From the NCBI GenBank assembly GCA_003586115.2, contig QVOM02000103.1:6513373-6577372 (forward strand): DNA of 64,000 nt. The letters run 5' to 3'. Source of the stretch: Salvator merianae (Eukaryota; Chordata; Lepidosauria; Squamata; Teiidae). This document shows, one piece after another, positions 55,625 through 64,000 of the stretch. The notes under the pieces were generated by a model. It ran no database searches. It was not told where the DNA came from and saw nothing but the letters and a program-made list of their open reading frames with translations. Position numbers and translations under genes: made by a program. How positions within the stretch are numbered: the stretch's first letter is position 1; every line of letters begins with the position of its first letter.

Positions 55625-56174
55625 ACATGTCCCTCAAGCCCCAATTTTGAATAGCCCTTCTCTTCTCCTTGAATGTGGCCTTGTTACCCCTTGAATTATT
55701 ATGTGGTATTAAGCATTCCTGTTACAATTTCATGTGCTTTTTCTAACATTAAAGGTCTGTTACTTGCTTGATGAATGGAATCATCATATTCAACAGGGGC
55801 CTATTGTATAATATTAGCATGTCTGCTTTGGGTACATTTTTATTATTCTTTGCATGCTATTGGCTTTTTTTTTTATAGTGGGTGTATCCTGTGTCAACAC
55901 TTTCATTGAACTTTCTACCATTACTTCAAGATATTTTTTCTGATTGGTCACGGTCAGCTCTGATCCCATTACTGTATATGAGTAGTTAGAATTTTCAGTT
56001 CCAATGTGCATCACTTTGTACTTGTTCATGTTAAATATTATCTGCCATTTTGAAGCTCAGTTCTCAATGTGCAAAGGTCGCTTTGGAATTCTTTGCAGTC
56101 CCCTTTTTATTTGTTGGTGACATCAACAAACAGCTATTCTACTAGTCATGCATGATCATTCATAAGTATGTTAA

Positions 56175-56397
56175 GAACATAAGAGGAGCCCTGCTGGATC
56201 AGGTCACACAGCCCATCTTGTCCAGCGTCCTGTCTCCCACAGTGGCCCACCAATTGCTTCTGGGCATTCTCAAGCCGAAAACAAAGGCAAAATGTTTATG
56301 TGAGCTCTCTGCAAATGGCCTTTAGAGGCATCCTGTCTGTCTATTCAACCTGGAGGCAGTACTTAGACATCGTTCTAGTAGCCATTGATGTTAAAAA
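56175..56397 (-). mobile_element. CR1 3' end inserted into older CR1, 7-bp TSD
   Basis: Starts gaacataagaggagccctgc, continues cagcccatcttgtccagcgt, cagtggcccaccaattgctt, ctttagaggcatcctgtctg and ends agtagccattg. atgttaa occurs on both sides (56168-56174 and 56398-56404). Very similar to the CR1 tail at 23893-24150. Confidence 0.8.
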
Positions 56398-56632
56398 GGC
56401 CCCAGGAGAGAACACTGGGAGAAATCACTTGTCATAATGGAGAGACACCCATTTATTCCTGTTCTCTCTTTTCTATTTCTTAGCCAGTTGCTTATCCACA
56501 GTAGGACCTGTCTTTTTATTTGATTATTGTTGAGATAATAGAGAAGTCTTTGATGAGGGACTTTACCAGCAGTTTTGTTTTGTTTTTAAAGTAGATATGA
56601 ATTCTTCTACATTGTATTATCAATCCAACTCA

Positions 56633-57040
56633 GGTCATTTCTGCACTTCACAGTAGTTCAGTTTAGGTGGAGACCCAATCCTTCCTACTCTGATATATTG
56701 CAGACCTCTTTAAAGAAGTTACTGGCATACTAGTGGCGGTAAACCAGACCATGAACGAATGTGGATGGCACATGCCTCCACATGCCACCGGTATACTAAG
56801 GGGGTCCATGATACATGTCTCTGTAGTTCAGTATACCATGGGAAGGCATTTCAGTGATGCAACAAGGTGCAACCTTTGACTATTGGAGCCTTCAGAGATG
56901 GCTCCAAAGCAGGCACAAGCTTCAGAACAGATGCGGGGGCTGGGACAGAATAGCTGTCCTGATGTTCTGGTCCAGGGACAGATCTTTTCTCACCTGGCGT
57001 GGATTCCTTGGACTGGATCAGCATGGCACATTTTGATCCA
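56633..57040. mobile_element. MITE related to family H1, right end unclear
   Basis: The left end ggtcatttctgcacttcac follows TCA. The interior has gtggagacccaatcc, ccaccggtatactaaggggg, tggactggatcagcatggca, shared with 31736-32010 and 32409-32922. It may be cut near 57045. Confidence 0.5.
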
Positions 57041-58331
57041 GTTCACTAAAGTCAATATGTTACAGGCAGTTTTTTTTCTTTTTTTTTTCTCTTATTACCT
57101 GATGTTTCTTCAAGAATGCAACCATTCCTGAATGATCTATTTTCTGACATTCATTTCTAAATTTTGTTTACTTGTTATTACTTGTCCAACAGAGTTTTCC
57201 ACTGTGGGTTCCCCCCCCCGCCCCATCCCGTAAAAAGAATTCTGATGTGATTCCATAAAGAAACTATTTTACACTATGATTTAATCATTGTTCATATATA
57301 CTGGTTTGCATTGGAAATTTGTAGCACATTAAAGCCAAAATGGAGGAGGGCAAACAGAATAAAAGCTTGCCAGTTGTTCATATGCCAACTGCTCATATGC
57401 CATAATTTTAGAAATTATCCAGGATCTGGAGGACAGTCAGAGCAGAATGTGAGAAAAGGAAATGCTTGGAGTAACTAAATGGTACTTCTTTCTAGTCATG
57501 TATACAGTATATTCACTATGAAAACTGAATTGAAATGAGCATATCATAGGTCACCCAATGAGTATATTAAATTCAATGTACTTTTTCAGACTCATATGAG
57601 ACTTACTATTTGGAGGAGGGACATTGTTTGCAGAAACAAAACTATGTAATTTTTGTAAACTCAAGGGAGCAAAGTATATGTATTTTTTTTTTTTTTTTGT
57701 AATCCTTCGATTCTGATTTTCCACATCATAGGCAAAATCATCTGTGCAACATCAGTGAAAACAATTAACTGTTGGCTGATGAATCATTGCCCCCATTTTG
57801 CATCACACCACAGGACATTATAGGAAACATAATCAGCACTTTGAAATTCATTCTCACATTCCTCAAAGGAAGATGATGACAAATGTAGTAACACTTTGGG
57901 GAATATCAAAGCCTTGCTATTTCATTCTAGAATTCAGCTTCTCAGAGAAATGAAACACTGACATAACGATATGATCCAGTGATATACTTTTCATTCCTAT
58001 TGAAATGTTTCATTTATTTTCCTTTTCATTATTTAAAATCTCATGCACAATAAATTAGATAAGAAATGCAAAGTGCGTTGTACACTGAAAAGTTGCATAA
58101 AATTATTGTTACAATAGTTCACCAGAATAACGTTAGTACTTAGTACTAATGTAGCACTGTGAGTGATCAAAGCACTTAACCTGCATTATCTCATTCATCA
58201 ATGACATTACATGGGTACCACTTGGCTTTTTTTCCTTCCTAGTCATACCTTGCACTGGGGAGTGAAAGGAGGGCACAAGAAATATATCCTCAGGTAACAA
58301 GCTTCCATATTTGTTACACTTGCCAGTTTCT
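57041..58331. other. No gene recognised; T run at 57680-57698
   Basis: AT-rich DNA with a C run at about 57211-57221. No supported feature. Confidence 0.5.
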
Positions 58332-58481
58332 TTAGGCTATTCTGTACTGGCCAGTATACTGGACCAGCAAGCATACTAGGAGCTTCCCTACCACATGCTG
58401 GTATAGTGTAAGGGAGGCTCTGCCTGAGACTTCCCTTACATTGGCTGGTCCGGTATACCAGCCAGTGCGGAATTGCCCTTT
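58332..58481. mobile_element. Harbinger-like MITE (family H1 short form), 144 bp
   Basis: The body 58335-58478 begins GGCTATTCTGTACTGGCCAG and ends CCAGTGCGGAATTGCCC, inverted. TTA precedes and TTT follows. The inner arms (tatactggaccagcaagca / gctggtccggtatacc) are shared with the 62914-63093 copy. Confidence 0.75.
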
Positions 58482-59404
58482 GTTATTATGGCTATAGTTG
58501 TCATATGTAAAAGAACAATCCCTGTACAATTTTGTCACTCTAATGCTTCTACTAGCCATCATGTTCTTGAGGCTACTTTGCTGTAATTCAGTTAAAGAAA
58601 ACATTATAGCTCTCATTTTAATGTAATTGTGGAATAGATATTCCACTTCCAAAATATCATCTCTAGTAATCCTAACAGAAATAACTCTATTTTTTTTTTT
58701 CCAGATTTTATAAATCTTTCACATTGTAGCTTGGCTGTCTCGCTGTTTTGGCTGTCTGAACTGTGAGGAGATATTTCAGAAGCCTTCCTTCTGCTCCCTG
58801 GTGCAGTGCACAACCAGGGAGCAAAAGAAAACCAAAGAAAAAAAGGCAGTTTGGACCATGGATCTCAATCAATTGCACATGCCTACTTTGTAAAATTCTG
58901 TATTCTATCATTTTTACTGTTAAACTGTCCATACATGAGCACATGGCAGCTATTTTCTATGTTGACAATGTGTTGAGTGACTGGATGTCCTCCACTGTGA
59001 GCTTAGGGGAAATGACATTTGTTTCTTTCCTGTACTTTTGAAACTGTAGGCAGAAGGGAAGAAGTGCTACTTAGGACATATCTTCTTTTTTTATCACTGT
59101 TGTAACTCACCATGAGATCTTTGGATATAAACAAACAAATCATTGCTGGAAAGGCTTGCCTAGAAAGGCAAACAGAAGTTCTTAAAGAGCAGAATATTTG
59201 GACTGCAACTTATGCTGTTAGCATTTCATATGTTAATGACTGCAATCCTAAACAAATTGACATGAGTGAAAATCACTGTTCAACAAGCAGGGAGGAATGC
59301 TCTGTTAAATTGCTGTAGTTTGGGAAAGGACTACAGATCGCATGATTCTTATTCACAGTGGGCATCATAGTCCAAAAAAGGAGATTATTCAGGCTATGAG
59401 TTCA
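58482..59404. other. No gene; possible degenerate repeat near 59237
   Basis: The 68-codon ATG frame at 59112-59318 runs through actgcaatcctaaacaa, wording of a common squamate dispersed repeat, so it is not called. A minus-strand splice-like pair (tttgcctttctag to tctcatg|gtgagtt, about 59112-59160) is present but too short to support. Confidence 0.4.
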
Positions 59405-59520
59405 GAAGTCAATACAAATTTATTTATTTTATTTTAGAGTTTGTATCCCACCCTTCACCAGAAGGTTCCAGGGCAGCTCACAACAATAAAAAGATATAGA
59501 ATATTTAAGATATCACCCTC
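59405..59520 (-). mobile_element. LINE 3'-tail fragment (CR1/L2 group)
   Basis: tttatttattttattttaga, gtttgtatcccacccttcac and ttccagggcagctcacaaca match the tail at 26563-26660 and 11925-12010. Confidence 0.55.
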
Positions 59521-60085
59521 CTTTCCCATTTGAGTAAATGATACCATTCTAAATTAGTGAGATACAATATTCCTCAGAAATAAGATTTGGAATATTGCTG
59601 TATATGTAATCAGCTGTATATGTAATCATCCCTGATCAATACCCAAGCACCCCTCCACATATGCCTACATGCTGTATATACAGGCTTTGAACTACCTAAT
59701 ACTGGAACAGTAGCCAATGTACTACCTTGTCTTTATGGAAGATGCAAAATTGTGTCTCTAGACAAAAGATAGCTTATTTGGATGTATTTTCTGGCTGATG
59801 TAGCTACTATGAGGAAGTATGATAGTATTCAGAGAGGAAGCTTATTTATGGGATTGAAGGATGGTAGAGAAGGATAGAAGGTAGAGAAATGGTATGATTG
59901 AGGGCTTTTAACTAGATCAGTCACCAGAATCACATTCCAGGCAGGTGCTAGGTTGAGCAATGTTTGCAGAGAAGCAGCAGCACAGATATAAATGATTCTG
60001 TTTTGCAACTGGTAATGAAGAAATGCTTCCTTGGGATCTCTACAAGCCATTTAGTTATTTTTGTATATTATGTTCATGATGTACC
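59521..60085. other. No gene recognised
   Basis: Includes a short direct duplication (cagctgtatatgtaatca, about 59600-59628). No supported feature. Confidence 0.5.
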
Positions 60086-61288
60086 TTAGGCCGCGTTCTG
60101 ACACGGCGTTTAATCAGTTTACAGGCTGTCTTCAGTTCCCGCTGGCCCAACATGATCTTGCCGTTCTGTAGTTTTTCTGGACTAAATTGGTGAAATCCGG
60201 ACTACTTTGTATTCGGATTTAATGAGTTCTCAAGCCGTTCCAGATCGCTAGCCCGCTTTACTTTGCGATGTGGGAACGGGGAAGGAGACTATTTGGAAGG
60301 GACCATACTTTGGGGGGGGCATGCAGAGGGAGGGATCCCCATTTTGTCCTGTCCAATGACAGACTTTGTGGGTGGGCAGGAAGCGCAGTAGTTTCCTCTG
60401 CTTCCATTATCCCTCCTTCCGTTGCTGCCAGGGGAAAAGAAACCATCCTCCTTTTTACTTTGCTAAGCTGCGGTCCTTTCTCTTTCTTTATTCCCTATTC
60501 GACACTGCCAGGAAGAAACTAAAGGCTTCCTCCACTTCCGTCTGCTCTTTAAACCAAAAAATAAACTGTGCTTGTTTGGGGTTACAGTCCTCTTGCCCCA
60601 ACAAAGAACCCACTCAAGATGAGTTTTGCCATCGGCAGCACACAGCTATACAGCAGGGACACATGCCGCTGCGGATATCTCGGGGGGGAGATGAGGCAGA
60701 GTTCATTTGTTGGCGATGAACTGCACTATCAAGATAATAAAGCCCCTCCACGTTCCCTCCCCACGTTTCCCCTTCGTCACAGACCTCTCCCTGCTTTTGC
60801 ACTAATTTTAAATTGTGCAATTGTGCAAAAGTGCACTTGCAAGGGAGCAGAAATTGGCATCGGCCCTTTAAAAAGCTTAATTGTGTGGTACACATAGTTT
60901 TAAAGTTCTGCTTGTGTAGATAGAGGCTGTAGTGGGGAGAAGGAACAAATGGCGAATGACTAGTAACGCTGCCAAATGAATCCATGTTCTGAGGCAGCAG
61001 CAGGGACATACAGAGAGCGGAGCTTGACTTTCCCATCCCTGTGATGTCAAGATTTGAATGTTGGGACTGCAGTCAATCACTGACTGCACAGGGAGGAGAA
61101 TTTGACGAGGGGTGGAGGCAGAAAAGGTACTGTTTCTCCGTGCCAAGCATGGGAAATATCAGTGTGGGAACGAGCAAGTACGAACTGAGTCCGTGTTAAA
61201 CTGTAACTGTGGGAACGATCAGAAGATGAATTCAGTCCTTGTACTCTTCTGATATGGATTAAATTTACGATGTCAGACCGTGGCCTTA
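60086..61288 (-). mobile_element. Family X Harbinger-like element, copy D, 1197 bp, TTA TSD
   Basis: The body 60089-61285 begins GGCCGCGTTCTGACACGGCG and ends GATGTCAGACCGTGGCC, inverted termini. TTA is exact on both sides (60086-60088 and 61286-61288). It is oriented opposite to copies A-C. It keeps many CpGs (ccgcgttctgacacggcg, ccgttccagatcgctagccc), whereas A-C show the TpG/CpA decay expected of older copies. There is no transposase; frames of up to 140 codons are shadows. It is the best available reference for family X. Confidence 0.88.
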
Positions 61289-61763
61289 GATACTACATCA
61301 TGAATTTATGATTGGCTATGCTTTTATTTGTGTACTTCAGGTACAGGCTGGTTCAGCAATCACCAACTTCCTCAGGTAGAGTTAGAGAGAGAGAGAATGC
61401 TTGATAATACCATGTATGTCAAACAGATGTTGTAGGGCCTGATGTATTTAATAGTTTTCCCACTGAAGGGAATAATTTATAAAATTAAGAGGTCAGTAGG
61501 AGAGTTGAATAATTCAATGAAGTGGCTTTCCCTGATGGTCAGGAGAATTCAGGCATCACAGCTGAGATTTGCATATGGATAGGAAGATTGAGTGTTGGTT
61601 CCTTACTAAAGGTTGCATGGTTTCAGTATTCCCCTCTGCATTTTGAAGGGCGGGAGTTCTGCAGTTTGAACACAGTTTAAGCTCTGTACGTGAAACTGCT
61701 TCTTGATCATAGCAGTCCAGGATGCCAGTGAATTCCACATCTATGTGTATCCTGAATTGTTTT
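61289..61763. other. No gene recognised
   Basis: Contains a (GA)n run at about 61385-61394. No supported feature. Confidence 0.5.
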
Positions 61764-61870
61764 TTATCATTTTATTCATTTACTACATTTCTATAATCAA
61801 CAAATAACTACAGGTTCTCTGGGCAGCTCACAATAAAAATATACTAAAATAATAATATATAAAAACAGTG
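61764..61870 (-). mobile_element. Possible LINE 3'-tail fragment
   Basis: ttttatcattttattcattt, ggttctctgggcagctcaca, ataaaaatatactaaaataa resembles, weakly, the tail at 59405. Confidence 0.35.
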
Positions 61871-62910
61871 TAACAAAGAACTATACACAAAAGTAAAAAG
61901 ACAGTTAAGGACTGGAAGGGATAAAAAGGCTATATTTAAGTAAATAGTTCACTGAGATTCTTTGTCCTCCATCAGAGGAGGGCATGGATTTTTTATTGTT
62001 TGTCTCTACAAAACCATTCTTAAATACAGCAGTTGTCCAAATAAAGGCAGATTGGTGTTACAATTCTAGATAATACAAGAAAAGCTTCCATCAAGTATTC
62101 CTTACACTTTTTGGGCTCAGCTGGAGGCAGACCTACCTGCATGGGATGCCTTCATCACAAAGAAGAGATGTTGCACTCTGTATATGTGTTTGTGTGTACA
62201 TGCACACACTCAATAAAATCTCTGGGTCTTTACACAGTTGCCTGAGAGACAGTTCCAGGTGGATCATGGGAATGGATTATTTGCACCGGGATCCACTGTA
62301 GCTATCCTGGAGGTGGACCAAAGCATTCCTGAGTCTTACTTGGTATGGATAAGTTGAAAGCTGTCCCAAGCTGTCCCATGGCATCAGGAGTGGTGTGAAT
62401 GCAACACTTCTGGGTGTTACCTCCTGACCAGATTCGCCCTGCCCACACAGACACACATCCCCTTGCCCAATCACAGCTGGGCTGGGCAGGATATCTAACG
62501 TCCAAACACGAGGCCAGGAAACAAACTAGAGCCAGCCATTCATATGCCAACCACTGCTGGACAGGAATGGGAATGTTCCTGTGCCCAACATGTGAAAGAC
62601 CTGAACTGTCCTGGTTGATGTCTGTCCTGGAATTGTCTGCATAGACAATTCTAGTTAGGTAACTGTGAACCTGCCGCAGGAAGTAAACTTGGAGAGAAGG
62701 CAAAAACAGGAATTGTCTGTAGAAACCTGCACACTGAAATAGAAAATATAGTTGGTAGTCTTCTTTTGTTTTAATACATTCTACTAAGTGTTAACAAAAT
62801 AATTCTGTATTTCCTTAGAAATTTCTCAAATTTAAAAGTGATAATGAAATATTTCCATTCCCTTATTTTCCCAAACTGAATATTTTTACATATAGTTGTA
62901 TTTAACACTG
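61871..62910. other. No gene recognised; MITE-like words near 62330-62640
   Basis: Frames of 81-133 codons overlap on both strands (62302-62703 minus, 62399-62644 plus) with no domain. A GC-richer patch at 62400-62620 could be an old MITE, but termini are not visible. Confidence 0.4.
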
Positions 62911-63096
62911 TAAGGGTGATTCTGCACTGGACTTTATACTGGACCAGCCAACGTACGAGAAGCCTCATTTCTGCATGCTACTGTAGTCTAAGGGGGGCCC
63001 TGGGCAGGTCCTTCCTTAGAACATACCAGCATGCAGAAGGGAGGCTCCTAATCAGCTTGCTGGTCCAGTATACTGGCCAGTGCAGAATCACTCTAA
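62911..63096. mobile_element. Palindromic MITE (family H1 short form), 180 bp, TAA TSD
   Basis: The body 62914-63093 begins GGGTGATTCTGCACTGGACT and ends CCAGTGCAGAATCACTC. TAA is exact on both sides (62911-62913 and 63094-63096). Inner arms pair (atactggaccagcca / gctggtccagtatactgg; ctgcatgctactgtag / ccagcatgcag). Confidence 0.88.
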
Positions 63097-63277
63097 ATTT
63101 AGAAACTTATTGTGCTCTGCATTTCCTCTCTACAGACCTAACAGGTGAAGATTATCTTTTTTAGGAGCAATGGTTATATCTAACAGAAATCTTGTTCAGA
63201 CAGCATATCACTAATTACAGCGACATATATGTCTCAGGGGTTGCTGTTTGCTAAGGGCAAAGTAGGCAGTACCTAAC

Positions 63278-63662
63278 TCAGGGCCTTTTTGCACTTGATA
63301 CTAGGGAGCGTCAGGGATGCTCACTAGTCAAGTGCCTCCACACTGCGTGCAGACCCTCGCAATCAGGGGCAGACTATGGCTGCTTCCAATTGCTACCTGC
63401 TGTGGAGCACAAAATCATGCTTCCAGTAAACTGCGGTCACACTTGCTTCCGGGCGTGAACACAGAGTGGTGTAGCTGTGCCTGCACCATTATGCAGCATT
63501 ACCACTTGCCATGGTAGCGTCCAGAAACTTCCCAGCTGCTGTCATGGCACAGGACACCAGCAAGATGCCAGCATTCACACTGTCTCCGCACTGCGCGGTC
63601 TGTTCCACTGTAGAACCAGATAATTATCCGGTTCTGCAGTGGAAAGTGTGAACAGGCCCTCA
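63278..63662. mobile_element. Family Y MITE, 379 bp, TCA TSD
   Basis: The body 63281-63659 begins GGGCCTTTTTGCACTTGATA and ends GGAAAGTGTGAACAGGCCC. TCA is exact on both sides (63278-63280 and 63660-63662). An internal perfect hairpin (actgtagaaccagataatta / tccggttctgcagt) lies near the right end. It retains CpGs and looks relatively young. Confidence 0.83.
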
Positions 63663-64000
63663 GTAGCTTAACATGTAACATAAGATGTGCCATAAGATGG
63701 AATGATAAGAGTTTCTGTACAAGAGAACTGATGTGCTTTTCACAACTACTGTGATAAGAGAAATGCTTGAGAATGAAAACACTGTATACAGATGTTTTTC
63801 CTATGTTTAATGCTTATAGCATTAAAAACTTATTTATTCACTTGCTTTTTGAATGTGGTGTTTTGTAAAATGTTAGAGTGCACCAAATGTGTGATTTTCT
63901 TTTTAGAAGGATGCTTCTTTTTATGTTATGAAACCACTTTGTGTCCTTTGACAATATAAAGCTGTATTTTAACAAACCTCTTCTTATGTATTATTTACAG
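63663..64000. other. No gene; window ends on a splice-acceptor-like sequence
   Basis: The last bases (cctcttcttatgtattatttacag) resemble a 3' splice site, but the exon would lie outside the window. Nothing else is supported. Confidence 0.3.

Larger units (their letters stand above)
52561..55702 (-). mobile_element. 5'-truncated L1, 3.1 kb, 12-bp TSD, inside CR1
   Basis: Flanked by identical gtggtattaagc copies (52549-52560 and 55703-55714). The 3' end is the T-rich left edge (minus-strand poly(A)). The element starts, 5', within the end of the endonuclease domain and includes the whole reverse transcriptase and C-terminus, but with several frameshifts and stops. Identical TSDs indicate an insertion younger than the host CR1. 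Compared with the 12.7-kb L1 it preserves longer blocks. Confidence 0.92.
51886..56600 (-). mobile_element. One CR1 LINE (about 1 kb) split by three insertions
   Basis: CR1 pieces read continuously on the minus strand when the inserts are removed. 51886-51982: gtcatgtctcctctcactct, agggaagctcctccggtccc. 52346-52560: ccttctccaactctgctata, gatgaccaaaactgcacaca, ttccagttgtggttgcacca. 55703-56174: ggtcacggtcagctctgatc, ccaatgtgcatcactttgta; here NKYKVMHIGTENSNYSYTV is readable on the minus strand. 56405-56600: ggagagacacccatttattc, cttagccagttgcttatcca. The inserts are a MITE, an L1 and a second CR1. Confidence 0.85.

Noticed and set aside
60366..61146. ORFs of 84-140 codons in family X copy D
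   Set aside because: None shows a DDE transposase or DNA-binding motif, and frames are not preserved between copies.
1..64000. Endogenous retrovirus or LTR retrotransposon
   Set aside because: I saw no paired LTRs, primer-binding site, or gag/protease/integrase motifs anywhere in the window.
1..64000. tRNA, rRNA or snRNA genes
   Set aside because: No sequence with convincing A and B boxes plus cloverleaf, and no conserved snRNA or rRNA segment, was recognised.

Overview
The window looks like non-coding DNA from a vertebrate, most likely a squamate reptile (lizard or gecko). The composition is AT-rich and I recognise no intact protein-coding, rRNA or tRNA gene. The evidence for a squamate is the mixture of repeats: CR1 and L2 LINE remnants, an RTE/BovB-like LINE, 5'-truncated L1 copies with 12-bp target-site duplications (TSDs), many short non-autonomous DNA transposons (MITEs) with 3-bp TSDs of PIF/Harbinger type, and hAT MITEs with 8-bp TSDs. 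The species cannot be named from this.

Layout. 0-4 kb: mostly unclassified DNA with one 445-bp MITE flanked by TTA. 4.7-6.8 kb: copy A of a 1.2-2 kb Harbinger-like element (called family X here), split by a short L1. 8.0-9.4 kb: a GC-rich hAT element with an exact 8-bp TSD, whose interior is a tandem array of 146-bp palindromic units. 9.8-12 kb: a MITE and an eroded RTE endonuclease region. 12.7-14.9 kb: a degraded L1 ORF2. 15-19.7 kb: nested MITEs and a CR1. 21.4-24.2 kb: L2, X copy B, a LINE reverse-transcriptase fragment and a CR1 tail. 26.5-29.9 kb: LINE tails, a MITE and RTE C-terminal fragments. 31-43.8 kb: many MITEs, X copy C and a hAT MITE. 46.7-48.1 kb: an L2 reverse-transcriptase relic. 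49.3-50.3 kb: two MITEs. 51.9-56.6 kb: one old CR1 split by a MITE, a 3.1-kb L1 and a second CR1. 56.6-64 kb: more MITEs and X copy D, the best preserved copy.

Nothing here works together as a pathway. The readable history is one of successive insertions, dated relative to each other by nesting and TSDs. The most unusual object is the hAT element at 8005-9436. A few splice-site-bounded open segments (1304-1392 minus, 50894-50961, 51204-51265 and 45813-45931 plus) are reported only as low-confidence exon candidates. The window could be intergenic or lie inside a long intron.
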